From NCBI RefSeq assembly GCF_003812745.1, contig NZ_CP033831.1, positions 3,906,001-3,970,000 of the forward strand: a stretch of 64,000 nt of DNA, in the 5' to 3' direction. A model generated the notes under the pieces. It did no database searches and had not been told where the DNA came from. It saw only the letters and a program-made list of their open reading frames with translations. Shown in pieces: positions 1 to 9,831 of this stretch; the first letter of the stretch is position 1, and every line of letters begins with the position of its first letter. The stretch is from Serratia sp. FDAARGOS_506 (GTDB lineage Bacteria > Pseudomonadota > Gammaproteobacteria > Enterobacterales > Enterobacteriaceae). A program made the position numbers and the translations under genes.

Positions 1-956
1 ACCTGCCGTTCCGCCTGAGCGTTCAACGTGGCCGCCGTTGCGCCCGCCGCCGTTTCAGGATGATAGCTGCGCAGATAAACGGCGAGCGCCTGCAGATCGG
101 CCTGCGGCAAACGGGACACCCCTTCTTCGATCACCGGCGCCATCGGGCCGGCGGCCACGCCGTGGTTGGCCGAGTAACCGGTACGCATGAAATCGACCAG
201 ATCCTGCTGCGTCCAATCGAGCGGAGCGGGTGAACGACCGGTCAACGCGGGCGCCGTCCAGCCCTCCGCTACGCCACCTGCCAGGTGGTCGCCACCGGTT
301 TTCTCGCCGAACAGCACGTTGCGCGGCGAGTGGCAGGCGCTGCAATGCCCAAGCCCTTCGGCCAGATAGGCGCCCCGGTTCCAGGCGGCGCTTTGGGCCG
401 GGTTTTCCTGCATCGCGCCCGGCGTCAGGAACAGCAGGTTCCAAGCGAAGATGCCCTGGCGGATATTGAACGGAAAGTGCAGATCGGTGGCCGGCGGCCG
501 GTAGTTGACCGGCGGCTGTGACATCAGGTAGGCGTACAGCGCCTGCAGATCGTCGTCGCGGGTGCGGGTAAAGGCGGTATAGGGAAACGCCGGATAGAGA
601 TAGCGGCCCTGGCGATCGACGCCGTGGCGCATGGCGCGTTCAAACGCCGCATAGCTCCAGCTGCCGATGCCCGTTTCCACGTCCGGCGTAATGTTGGTGG
701 TGTAAATGGTGCCGAAGGGGATCTCCATCGCCAACCCGCCGGCGTTGCGTTCGCCGCCCGAACGGGTGTGGCACACCGCGCAATCGCCGAGATCGGCCAG
801 CGTTTTGCCGCGGGCGATCTGCGCCTGGCTGAAGCTGTGCGTCGCATCGGCGGCGAGCGGCGCGATTTCCGGTTGCCAACTGGCGACAACGCCGGCCACC
901 ACAACGGCGAGCACCGTGACGCCGCCCCACCCGACGATTTTTTTCATCTTACTCAT
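1..956 (-). CDS. Membrane-anchored di/tri-haem cytochrome c, oxidoreductase electron acceptor (C-terminus off window)
   Basis: The frame stays open to the window edge, so the C-terminus is missing; about 318 residues are visible. After a basic start there is a hydrophobic segment (residues 7-25) acting as signal or anchor, then CXXCH haem sites CAVCH (59-63) and CSACH (205-209). A third site, usual in this family, would lie beyond position 1. Cytochromes of this type take electrons from periplasmic molybdenum dehydrogenases; here it is the last gene after the Mo and 2Fe-2S subunits, 28 bp downstream, which supports that role. The start at 956 has AAGGA eight bases upstream; an in-frame ATG at 947 is an alternative. 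Function as redox partner is inferred from family and context. Confidence 0.88.
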   Translation of the reverse strand, partial: MSKMKKIVGWGGVTVLAVVVAGVVASWQPEIAPLAADATHSFSQAQIARGKTLADLGDCAVCHTRSGGERNAGGLAMEIPFGTIYTTNITPDVETGIGSWSYAAFERAMRHGVDRQGRYLYPAFPYTAFTRTRDDDLQALYAYLMSQPPVNYRPPATDLHFPFNIRQGIFAWNLLFLTPGAMQENPAQSAAWNRGAYLAEGLGHCSACHSPRNVLFGEKTGGDHLAGGVAEGWTAPALTGRSPAPLDWTQQDLVDFMRTGYSANHGVAAGPMAPVIEEGVSRLPQADLQALAVYLRSYHPETAAGATAATLNAQAERQ

Positions 957-984
957 TATGGCTGTCCTTGTTCGTTACGGGGGG

Positions 985-3243
985 TTAATGGCCGGTCTGA
1001 GTGCGCAGCGCGGCGAGCACCCGCGCCGGCGTGAACGGCACTTCGCGCAGGCGTACGCCGAGCGCGTCAAACAGCGCGTTGCCGATCGCCGCGGCACTCG
1101 GCACCGAGGCGGATTCTCCGGCGCCCATCGGCGCTTCCTCCGGGCGATCGATCAGCTGGATATCGATCTGCGGCAGTTCGTCGAAGCGCAGGATCGGATA
1201 GCCGCCCCAGTCCAATGAGGTCACCCCCGTCTCGTTGAAGGTCACAAACTCTTTCAGCACCCGGCTGGCGGACTGGATAATGTTGCCGTGCACCTGATGG
1301 CGTACCCCGGCCGGGTTGATCATGCGGCCGCAGTCATGCGCCACGAAAATTTTATCGAGCGTGATCTGCCCGGAGCGGCGGTTGACGCTGAGATCGCACA
1401 CCCAGGCCGCCCAGGCGGCACCGAAGCCGGGGAACTTGCTGTGAAAATAGCGCGCATAGGCGAAACCGCGGCCGCTCACCACTTCGGCGCCGGCGGCGCG
1501 TGACCGGTGCGCCGGGCCGTCTTGCCAGTTAGCCTGCCGTTTCAGGGCTTCAATCAGGGCCACCGCACGCGGATCGTTCAGATAGCGCAGGCGAAACGCA
1601 ATCGGGTCCTCGCCGGCGCGCCAGGCCAGCTCATCGATCCAAGACTCATGGGCGAACACGTTGGGCAGAGCCGAAACGCCGCGCATCCACGAAGCCCGCA
1701 CGATCGGCGCGGCGTCCTGGCAGATCACCCGCATGTGCGGATACTCGTATTGCGGAATGGCGGTGCGATCGCCCATCTGCTGCACGTCGGCCCGGTTGGC
1801 CACTTTACCGGCCAACACCAGCGGCAAGGTCACGGCATTGTTGGAGGGATAGCTGGTTTTCAACTCGTAGGCCGCCACCCGGTTTTGCGCGTCGAGGCCG
1901 CCGCGCACCCGAATCAGTTGGCCGGTGCCCTTCGGCTCCCAGCCGGATTCCTGTTCCCGCATCAGCTGCACGCGTACCGGTCGGCCGGTGGCCTGAGCCA
2001 GCAGCGCCGCGTCCGCCGAGACGTCGTCGGCGCAGTTGCGGCCATAGCAGCCGGAGGCCTCCATGCGAGTAATGTGCACCTGTTCAGGCGGCAGCTCGAG
2101 CAACCTGGCGATATCCTTACGCAGATCGTGCGGGTTCTGCGTGCCGGACCACACCTGCGCCCGGCCGTTTTTGACATCCGCCACCGCGCAGGAAGGCCCG
2201 ATCGAGGCATGCTGATGGTAAGGCCAGACATAGTCTGCCTGCACTTCGCTATGCAGCGCCGCCAACGCAGCGTCCGTTCCCGCGTCGTCGCGCAGCACGC
2301 GGTCGGTTTTTGGGTTGGCCTCCAGTGCGGCAGGCAGTGCTTCCAGCGACAGATCCGGCAATCCGGTCCAGGGTTTCCAGGTCGTTTTCAGCCGACGCAT
2401 GGCGGCGATCGCCTGCTCCTCGCGTTCGGCCACGATGCCGATGAAATCGTTGATCACCACCAGTTTCACGATGCCTGGCAGGTGCGCAATCGAACTTTCA
2501 TCCACCGACAGCAGGCCCCCGCCCAACGGCGCGCTGCTGTCGGCGCCTACGTATGGCGGGCGCACCACACGGCCATGCAACATGCCTGGCAAGCGCAGAT
2601 CGTGCACATAGGTCAGCTCACCGCTGACCTTGGCCGGAATATCGACGCGGGCCACAGAGCGGCCCACATAGCGGCTCTGCCGTTCGCTATTCAGCGGTAC
2701 GTTTTTATCCAGCGCCACGTGCAGATTCTGCCCGCTTGCCAGCTGCGCATAGCTTAACGAGCGCCCCGGGTTCTGCGTCACGTACACGTGCCCCGCCATC
2801 GCCGTCAGCTGTTCGGCCGGCAGTTCGAAGGCTTTGGCCGCCAGCGCCGTGAGCATGTGGCGCACCTGCGCCGCCGCCTGCCGCAGCGGCACCGACGTCA
2901 CCTGAATGGTGGCACTGGCGATGGTCGGCCCTTGATCCGGCGTGCATTGCGTATCGCCGAGGATCATCGTGACATGATCAAACGGCACGGCGATTTCTTC
3001 GGCGACAATCTGCGCCAGTGCGGTGCGAATGCCGGTGCCCAGATCGACGTGGCCGTTGAACGCCGTCACCCGCCCATCGGCGGTGAGGCTGATAAAGCTG
3101 TCCACCCGATCCAACGGCAGATCGGCGAGCGATGTCACCGAATCGGCAGCGAAAACGCTAAACGGCACAGGCAACAGGCTGCTGACCATCACCACGCCGC
3201 CGGCCTGCAACAGTTGCCGGCGGGTCAGTTCGAGGCGGCTCAT
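985..3243 (-). CDS. Molybdopterin-binding large subunit of IorB-type aldehyde/isoquinoline oxidoreductase
   Basis: A 752-residue protein of the xanthine-oxidase superfamily, resembling the large subunit of isoquinoline 1-oxidoreductase and related periplasmic aldehyde dehydrogenases. The N-terminus has a twin-arginine signal (TRRQLLQ near residues 7-13, followed by a hydrophobic stretch), so the folded cofactor-loaded enzyme is probably exported by Tat. The C-terminal part has PMGAGESASVP, typical of the cofactor-binding end of this family, with a Glu expected at the active site. It overlaps the stop of the upstream 2Fe-2S gene by ATGA, indicating translational coupling, and precedes a cytochrome c gene. 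Substrate cannot be told from sequence; aldehydes or N-heterocycles are the known options. Confidence 0.88.
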   Translation of the reverse strand: MSRLELTRRQLLQAGGVVMVSSLLPVPFSVFAADSVTSLADLPLDRVDSFISLTADGRVTAFNGHVDLGTGIRTALAQIVAEEIAVPFDHVTMILGDTQCTPDQGPTIASATIQVTSVPLRQAAAQVRHMLTALAAKAFELPAEQLTAMAGHVYVTQNPGRSLSYAQLASGQNLHVALDKNVPLNSERQSRYVGRSVARVDIPAKVSGELTYVHDLRLPGMLHGRVVRPPYVGADSSAPLGGGLLSVDESSIAHLPGIVKLVVINDFIGIVAEREEQAIAAMRRLKTTWKPWTGLPDLSLEALPAALEANPKTDRVLRDDAGTDAALAALHSEVQADYVWPYHQHASIGPSCAVADVKNGRAQVWSGTQNPHDLRKDIARLLELPPEQVHITRMEASGCYGRNCADDVSADAALLAQATGRPVRVQLMREQESGWEPKGTGQLIRVRGGLDAQNRVAAYELKTSYPSNNAVTLPLVLAGKVANRADVQQMGDRTAIPQYEYPHMRVICQDAAPIVRASWMRGVSALPNVFAHESWIDELAWRAGEDPIAFRLRYLNDPRAVALIEALKRQANWQDGPAHRSRAAGAEVVSGRGFAYARYFHSKFPGFGAAWAAWVCDLSVNRRSGQITLDKIFVAHDCGRMINPAGVRHQVHGNIIQSASRVLKEFVTFNETGVTSLDWGGYPILRFDELPQIDIQLIDRPEEAPMGAGESASVPSAAAIGNALFDALGVRLREVPFTPARVLAALRTQTGH

Positions 3244-3713
3244 GCTTGCCTCCGTTCGGCCAGCAGAACGCGCGCGCGCGCGGCGGCCTGCAGGATCTCA
3301 ATGTGAGTACCGCAGCGGCACAGGTTGTAGGCCAGCTCTTTCTTGATGGTTTGTTCGTCCGCCTCCGGCTCACGTTCGAACAGCGCGACCAGTGTCATTA
3401 TCATGCCGTTGGTGCAGTAACCGCACTGCGCCGCCTGCGCATCGATAAACCCCTGCTGCACCGGATGCGGCGTTTCCGAGGTGCCCAAACCTTCCAGCGT
3501 GGTGACGGATTTGTTTCCTACGGCGGACAGCGGCATTGAGCAGGAGCGTGCGGCGACACCGTCGATCAGCACCGTGCAGGCGCCGCACTCTCCCAGGCCG
3601 CAGCCGTATTTGGGGCCGTTCAATTGCAGATCGTTGCGTAAAACGTACAGCAGCGGCGTTTCGGGCGCGATATCGCCGAGTGGAACCACCCGGCCATTAA
3701 CATTGATTTCCAT
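3240..3713 (-). CDS. 2Fe-2S small subunit of IorA-type oxidoreductase
   Basis: A 157-residue ferredoxin-like subunit with the two-cluster pattern of the xanthine-oxidase family: plant-type cluster Cys 38, 43, 46 and 58 (CGLGECGAC) and the second cluster Cys 97, 100, 132 and 134 (CGYC and CRC). It passes electrons from the molybdenum site towards the cytochrome c encoded downstream. No signal peptide is visible, consistent with piggyback Tat export with the large subunit. I chose the ATG at 3713 because it begins the conserved MEINVNG; the frame extends upstream to 3776 but that part does not resemble the family. AAGGGA lies about ten bases before the chosen start. First gene of a three-gene operon. 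Confidence 0.88.
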   Translation of the reverse strand: MEINVNGRVVPLGDIAPETPLLYVLRNDLQLNGPKYGCGLGECGACTVLIDGVAARSCSMPLSAVGNKSVTTLEGLGTSETPHPVQQGFIDAQAAQCGYCTNGMIMTLVALFEREPEADEQTIKKELAYNLCRCGTHIEILQAAARARVLLAERRQA

Positions 3714-4125
3714 GGTGAAACTATCCCTTAAACAAACGGATTTAATCCGTAACATCACTGTGATGAATAATTTCACAGCGTGCTAATAATTATCATCAAA
3801 AGACTTGGTAATGTTAAGGGAATGTGGCCGTCATGGCTTTAACGAAAAGTGGGTATTTTCTATATATTTCCTATAGATAAGCCCAGTTTTATGATTGCGT
3901 CCCGTGATTATTGTCGTTCGTCAATGCGGCCTCGCCGCCATTGAGCAGCAGACGGAGGCCGGCTTCGAACCGCGCGTTTGCGCCCTTCTCCTGCGGCTTT
4001 TCAGTTCCCACATGATGGCGTGCGCGCCGACGCCGTGAGCCTGGTGCTGTTGTCTGCCGCCATGTCCAGAGATGCAACGCCATAACTTTGCCGTTCTTTA
4101 ACTTTAGAAAGCAAAAACCGGCATT
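3714..4125. other. Intergenic region without a supported gene
   Basis: Upstream region of the oxidoreductase operon. It becomes AT-rich around 3780-3890, as expected for promoters. A 64-codon open frame on the minus strand (3889-4083) has no ribosome site and no recognisable product; I do not call it. Confidence 0.5.
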
Positions 4126-4153
4126 TTGCCGCCGGGATCCGCTGACCTATGCT
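4126..4153 (+). promoter_or_regulatory. Candidate sigma70 promoter for a small RNA
   Basis: TTGCCG at 4126-4131 and TATGCT at 4148-4153 are separated by 16 bp. Transcription would start near 4160, just before a hairpin and 100 nt before a strong terminator. Promoter assignment is by pattern only. Confidence 0.4.
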
Positions 4154-4159
4154 AACCCG

Positions 4160-4262
4160 GTGTGATGAAACGCGTTTTCATGGCATGTCTTCCGGAACGT
4201 TTTGTTTTACTTTGTTCGTCGTGAACCCTGGGCCGCGCCTGACTGGTGCGGCTTTTCTTTTT
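4160..4262 (+). ncRNA. Candidate small RNA of about 100 nt
   Basis: Between a promoter-like sequence and a rho-independent terminator lies a roughly 100-nt stretch with no ORF. It begins with a hairpin (ATGAAA 4165-4170 pairing with TTTCAT 4176-4181), has a U-rich single-stranded middle (around 4196-4216, GTTTTGTTTTACTTTG), and ends in the terminator at 4232-4262. This is the usual layout of an Hfq-dependent sRNA. It does not match any enterobacterial sRNA I can recall. It could instead be an independent terminator of an unseen transcript, or a leader upstream of the RpiR gene at 4343. Confidence 0.35.
4232..4262 (+). terminator. Rho-independent terminator
   Basis: GCCGCGCC (4232-4239) pairs with GGTGCGGC (4245-4252) over a five-base loop, eight pairs with one G-U, followed by TTTTCTTTTT. 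There is no plus-strand gene upstream for it to end, which is why I propose a small RNA. Confidence 0.75.
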
Positions 4263-4342
4263 GCCCGGCAGTGCCAGCGGCGGTGAATTTTGCTATGTTA
4301 ACCCGCAGATAAGCTTCCCGTTTTCAGCCGCCGGATCGACTC

Positions 4343-5077
4343 ATGTTTACCCATAAAGCAATCGCCGAGCTCAACGCCCTGGAGCTGATGGTTTATAACT
4401 ACGTCAGCAAACACAAGAATCAAGTGATGTATATGACCATCCGCGAGTTGGCCGAGGCCGCCGGCGTGTCCACCACCACCGTGCTGCGGTTTTGCAAGAA
4501 AATGGGCTGCGACGGCTATTCGGAATTTCGCATCCGTTTCAAGCTGTATCTCGAACAGAGCGATACGCCGCCGGTCGATTCCGGCATCGGTGAAATACTC
4601 AGCTTTTTTAAAAGCGTCAGCAACGAAGAGTTTAATCAGCTGATCGATCAGGCGGTGCAACATATCGCCGCCGCCGAGCGGATTATTTTCGTCGGCATCA
4701 GCACCTCAGGCGCATTAGGGAAATATGGTGCGCGTTTCTTTTCCAACGTTGGGAAATTCAGCACCCACATCGACGATCCTTATTATCCCGTCAACAGCGA
4801 CATGTATAAAAACGCGGTGGCGATCATGCTGTCGGTCACCGGCGAAACCGAAGAGATCCTGCGTCTGGCCAGCCAGTTCAGCCTGCACCACTGCAAGATT
4901 ATCAGCATCACCAACAACGAAACCTCTTCATTGGCGCGGCTGGCGGACTTCAATCTCTCCTACCACGTTCCGCAGCATTTGATCGGCGGGCATCACAATA
5001 TCACCACGCAGATCCCCGTGCTTTACATTATTGAAACCATCGGCAAACGGCTCGGGCATATTAATTCAGCGAAATAA
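4343..5077 (+). CDS. RpiR/MurR-family transcriptional regulator
   Basis: A 244-residue regulator with an N-terminal helix-turn-helix (about residues 1-75; TIRELAEAAGVSTTTVLRFC is the recognition region) and a C-terminal SIS sugar-phosphate sensing domain (about 100-235; contains IIFVGISTSGALG). Members bind phosphosugars and control sugar catabolic genes. It lies upstream of and in the same direction as bglA, with a perfect inverted repeat between them, so a role in beta-glucoside-phosphate control is likely but inferred. The ribosome site before the ATG at 4343 is weak. Confidence 0.88.
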   Translation: MFTHKAIAELNALELMVYNYVSKHKNQVMYMTIRELAEAAGVSTTTVLRFCKKMGCDGYSEFRIRFKLYLEQSDTPPVDSGIGEILSFFKSVSNEEFNQLIDQAVQHIAAAERIIFVGISTSGALGKYGARFFSNVGKFSTHIDDPYYPVNSDMYKNAVAIMLSVTGETEEILRLASQFSLHHCKIISITNNETSSLARLADFNLSYHVPQHLIGGHHNITTQIPVLYIIETIGKRLGHINSAK

Positions 5078-5099
5078 AACAGGCTGTTTTTTTATTGTG

Positions 5100-5125
5100 A
5101 CAAATCACTTTTCACGGTGATTTGT
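5100..5125 (+). promoter_or_regulatory. Inverted repeat between rpiR-type gene and bglA, possible operator
   Basis: ACAAATCAC (5100-5108) and GTGATTTGT (5117-5125) form a perfect nine-base inverted repeat with an eight-base spacer. No T-run follows directly, so an operator for the neighbouring RpiR protein is as likely as a transcript-end hairpin. Confidence 0.45.
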
Positions 5126-5195
5126 TATATCGTGACATTTCTTTCGGTCTTGCTACTCTATTCTCGACGCAGCGTTATTACCCTTCATTAAATAA

Positions 5196-6644
<1,449 letters not shown>

Positions 6645-6661
6645 CTGCGCAGCAGACAGTC

Positions 6662-6684
6662 AGGGGCGATTTTCGCCCCTTTTT
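6662..6684 (+). terminator. Rho-independent terminator of bglA
   Basis: AGGGGCG (6662-6668) pairs with CGCCCCT (6674-6680), loop ATTTT, followed by T-run. It stands between the convergent bglA and dsdA genes and could serve both. Confidence 0.85.
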
Positions 6685-6699
6685 ACTGCTTACTGCGTC

Positions 6700-8037
6700 T
6701 TATTCCGCCGCCTGCCCGGCGGCGAGATACTTCGCCATTTCCGCCGGCGGCACCATGCCGCCACCGGTCGCCCATACCAGATGCGTCGCCTGTGCCAGGT
6801 TCTCGGCGCTCACGCCTTGTTGACTCAACTGCCGCGCCTCGGCAACCACTCGCCACGGCCCGGCCATGCCCGCCAACGCGGACGGCTCCAGCTGGATATG
6901 CTCGTACTGGTCCAACAACCCGAGCAGCGCAAACATCTCTTCGTCGCGCAGGGTATAAAACGCGCTCAGCAGGCGCTCCATCGCCCGGCCGACAAAACCG
7001 GAAGCGCGCCCCACCGCCAATCCATCCGCCGCGGTGCGGTTGTCGATACCAAGATCTTGCACCGCAATGCCGTCATGCAGCCCGCTGTAGACGCCGAGCA
7101 GCATGCAGGGCGAATGGGTCGGCTCGGCGAAAATACAGTGAACGTGATCGCCGAACGCCAGCTTCAGGCCAAACGCCACGCCGCCCGGCCCGCCGCCGAC
7201 GCCGCACGGCAGATACACGAACAACGGGTGCTGCGCGTCCACCACGATGCCCTGTTCGGCGAACTGCCGCTTCAGACGGCCGCCGGCCACCGCGTAGCCG
7301 AGGAACAGGGTCTGCGAGTTTTCATCATCGATAAAGAAACAGCGCGGATCGTTCGCCGCCTGTTTACGCCCCTGCTCGACCGCCACGCCGTAATCTTCAG
7401 CGTATTCCACCACCGTTACGCCGTTGTCGCGCAGCTTTTGCTTCTTCCATGCCCGCGCATCCGCCGACATGTGCACGCTGACGTCAAACCCCAGCCGGGC
7501 GCTGATGATGCCGATGGATAACCCCAGATTACCGGTCGATCCAACGGCGATGCGGTACTGGCTGAAGAACTGACGAAACTCGTCGGAAAACAGCCGGGCG
7601 TAGTCGTCGCCGGTCTGCAGCAGCCCCGCCTCCAACGCCAGCTTCTCCGCGTGCGTCAGCACCTCGTAGATGCCGCCGCGCGCCTTGATTGAGCCGGAGA
7701 TCGGCAAATGGCTGTCCTTTTTCAGCAGCAGCTTCCCGCCAAGCCGCAGCCCGTAGCGCCGATCCAACGCCTGCTGCATGGCGGGGATCGCCACCAGCTC
7801 GGATTCGATGATCCCCCCAGTGGGCCGAGTTTCGGGAAAGGCTGCGGCAAGATAAGGTGCAAAGCGTGCCAGGCGCTGCTCCGCCTCGGCGACATCGGCG
7901 GCGGTCAGGCCGACATGGGGCAATCCGGCGACCAGCGTCGTCGCACGCGGATTGAACCAGGTGATGGGCTCGAGGGCGACCATTCGTTGCAACAAGGGAT
8001 GCTGCGCAACCCACGGTTGAATCTCTGATTTTTGCAT
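6700..8037 (-). CDS. dsdA: D-serine ammonia-lyase (D-serine dehydratase)
   Basis: A 445-residue PLP enzyme of the fold-type II family that converts D-serine to pyruvate and ammonia, detoxifying D-serine. The PLP lysine lies in SGSIKARGG (Lys near 116), the phosphate-binding loop is GSTGNLG and a second glycine-rich loop is [10 protein letters not shown]. Length matches E. coli DsdA (442). The ATG at 8037 has AGGGA five bases upstream; the frame extends 29 codons further but without family similarity. The usual partners dsdX (permease) and dsdC (LysR activator) are not adjacent, so this copy is an orphan locus and its regulation is not visible here. Confidence 0.95.
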   Translation of the reverse strand: MQKSEIQPWVAQHPLLQRMVALEPITWFNPRATTLVAGLPHVGLTAADVAEAEQRLARFAPYLAAAFPETRPTGGIIESELVAIPAMQQALDRRYGLRLGGKLLLKKDSHLPISGSIKARGGIYEVLTHAEKLALEAGLLQTGDDYARLFSDEFRQFFSQYRIAVGSTGNLGLSIGIISARLGFDVSVHMSADARAWKKQKLRDNGVTVVEYAEDYGVAVEQGRKQAANDPRCFFIDDENSQTLFLGYAVAGGRLKRQFAEQGIVVDAQHPLFVYLPCGVGGGPGGVAFGLKLAFGDHVHCIFAEPTHSPCMLLGVYSGLHDGIAVQDLGIDNRTAADGLAVGRASGFVGRAMERLLSAFYTLRDEEMFALLGLLDQYEHIQLEPSALAGMAGPWRVVAEARQLSQQGVSAENLAQATHLVWATGGGMVPPAEMAKYLAAGQAAE

Positions 8038-8145
8038 AAATGTCCCTGACTGATTTGGCGTTGCCGTCACCATGCCGCGAACGCCGGCGGCTGACAAATG
8101 ATAAATACTGAACTTGGGGTGCAATAGATTGAAGCAAGCGCGACG

Positions 8146-8835
8146 CTACCCGGCCGCGACGCCAAACAGCATGCCGACGCCGGACGAAACCGCCATCGCC
8201 AGGGCGCTCCAGATCAGAATACGCGCCACGCCCGGCAAGATCGGCGCACCGCCGGTTTTCGCGGCGATGCCGCCGAGAATGCCGAGGGAAATCAGCGCCG
8301 ACGCCACCAGCGCCGGCCGCGTCCAGGCGACCGGCACCCACAGCGCCACCAGCAACGGCAACAGCGCGCCAAGGGAGAAGCTGAGGGCCGATGCCAACGC
8401 GGCCTGCAGCGGACGGGCGCGCGTGGCGGCGGAAATGCCCAGTTCATCACGCGCGTGGGCCTCCAGCGCATCATGCGCCATCAGCTTTTCCGCCACCTGC
8501 CGGGCCAACGCCGGGTCCAGCCCGCGATGCACATAGATAGATGTCAGTTCGCGGAACTCCCCCGGATAGTCTTCGAGCAGCTCCGCCTGTTCTTCCGCCA
8601 ACGCGGCCTTTTCGGTGTCCGCCTGCGACGACACCGACACGTACTCGCCGGTAGCCATCGACATCGCGCCCGCCACCCACCCGGCGACGCCGGCGATCAT
8701 CAGCGCGGAATGCGAGGCGCTGGCCGCCGCCACGCCCAGCAGCAGGCTGGCCGTTGAGACGATGCCGTCGTTGGCGCCGAGCACCGCCGCCCGCAACCAA
8801 CCGATGCGTTCAATACTGTGCCGCTCTCGATGCAT
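8146..8835 (-). CDS. VIT1/CCC1-family membrane transporter (Fe/Mn)
   Basis: A 229-residue integral membrane protein of the VIT family. It has an N-terminal helix with GANDGIVSTASLLLGVAAA, a second helix with GAMSMATGEYVSVSSQ, a long charged cytoplasmic loop (about 75-140, rich in Glu) that in relatives binds metal, and three more hydrophobic segments to the C-terminus. Relatives carry Fe2+ or Mn2+ out of the cytosol. The start at 8835 follows GGGAG; upstream codons in the same frame lack similarity. It is separate from its neighbours by more than 25 bp and no metal regulator site was recognised. Confidence 0.88.
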   Translation of the reverse strand: MHRERHSIERIGWLRAAVLGANDGIVSTASLLLGVAAASASHSALMIAGVAGWVAGAMSMATGEYVSVSSQADTEKAALAEEQAELLEDYPGEFRELTSIYVHRGLDPALARQVAEKLMAHDALEAHARDELGISAATRARPLQAALASALSFSLGALLPLLVALWVPVAWTRPALVASALISLGILGGIAAKTGGAPILPGVARILIWSALAMAVSSGVGMLFGVAAG

Positions 8836-8861
8836 CCTTTCTCTCCCTCGTTCTTTTTCCG

Positions 8862-9335
8862 CTAGCCCCGCGCCGCCGCTTCCAGGCCGGCAATGTCGAT
8901 TTTGCCCATCAGCAGCATCGCTTCCGTTACCCGCCGCACGCGCGCGGCGTCGGGATCGTTCATCAACTCGGTCAGGCGCCGCGGCACGATCTGCCAGCAC
9001 AGCCCCCAGCGATCGCGCAGCCAGCCGCACTGCTCCGCTTCGCCGCCCTCGCTCAACGCATCCCACAGCCGGTCAACCTCCGCCTGATCGTCGCATTCCA
9101 CCATCACGGAAAAGCTGTGATTGAATGGATCCAACGGCCCGGCTTCGATCGCCGCATAGCGCTGGTCGCCCAGGGTGAAGGAAGCCAGCTTCACGCTGCC
9201 GGCTGGGCCGCTCGGCGTATCCGCCGGCAGTTCGGAAAACCAGTTCACGGACGAACCGGGGATCAGCGCGACGTAGCAATTCAGCGCCGCTTCCATGTCT
9301 TTTTCAAACCACAGATGTTGCGTAATTCTGGCCAT
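8862..9335 (-). CDS. VOC/PhnB-like glyoxalase-fold protein
   Basis: A 157-residue protein of the 3-demethylubiquinone-9 3-methyltransferase-like (PhnB) branch of the VOC superfamily: ITQHLWFEKDMEAALNCY at the N-terminus and DRWGLCWQIVP near residue 115, both characteristic. Members often form homodimers with a pocket at the interface; the activity of this branch is mostly unassigned. GGAGG lies five bases before the ATG at 9335. It follows a DUF1428 gene by 11 bp and probably shares its transcript. Confidence 0.88.
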   Translation of the reverse strand: MARITQHLWFEKDMEAALNCYVALIPGSSVNWFSELPADTPSGPAGSVKLASFTLGDQRYAAIEAGPLDPFNHSFSVMVECDDQAEVDRLWDALSEGGEAEQCGWLRDRWGLCWQIVPRRLTELMNDPDAARVRRVTEAMLLMGKIDIAGLEAAARG

Positions 9336-9346
9336 CTGCGCCTCCT

Positions 9347-9697
9347 TCATGCATCCAGGATCGGCGCAAATCCGCCAAAGATCATGCGTTTGCCGTCAAA
9401 CGGCATCTCGCCCAGCGCCTTCATGCGCGGATCGTTCATCATTTTTTCGTTAGCGGCGTCGCGCACCGCCTTGGAGGGGTACTCTATCCAGCTGAACACC
9501 ACCACTTCACCCTCCTGCGCCTTCACCGCACCGCGAAAGTCGGTGAGATTGCCGTCGGGCACGTCATCGCCCCAACACTCCACGATGCGCGTGGCGCCAA
9601 ACTCTTTGAACAGCGGCGCAGCAGCAGCCGCCAGCCGGTGATAAGCCTCCTTGTTGGCGGCCGGCACCGCCACCACAAACCCGTCTACGTATTTCAT
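9347..9697 (-). CDS. DUF1428 family protein (YbaA-like)
   Basis: A 116-residue protein starting MKYVDGFVVAVP, with the family pattern VECWGDDVPDG and the C-terminal GKRMIFGGF. The family has a dimeric ferredoxin-like alpha/beta barrel fold and no established reaction; E. coli YbaA is a relative. First gene of a likely two-gene unit with the VOC protein downstream, an association that suggests a shared small-molecule role (inference). Confidence 0.9.
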   Translation of the reverse strand: MKYVDGFVVAVPAANKEAYHRLAAAAAPLFKEFGATRIVECWGDDVPDGNLTDFRGAVKAQEGEVVVFSWIEYPSKAVRDAANEKMMNDPRMKALGEMPFDGKRMIFGGFAPILDA

Positions 9698-9831
9698 CCT
9701 GGCATCCTCTTGTCTGATTAAGGACAGTCGGTTCAGCGCGGACGACGTTGCCCGTGCCCTCTACCAGTTTAGACGGCGGGCGCGCGGCCCGGATCGGAAG
9801 TTCAGCGCTCAGGATCGTTCGGTGGGTAAGA

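Noticed and set aside
3889-4083. 64-codon minus-strand frame before the oxidoreductase operon
   Set aside because: No ribosome site, arginine-rich shadow-like composition, no similarity.
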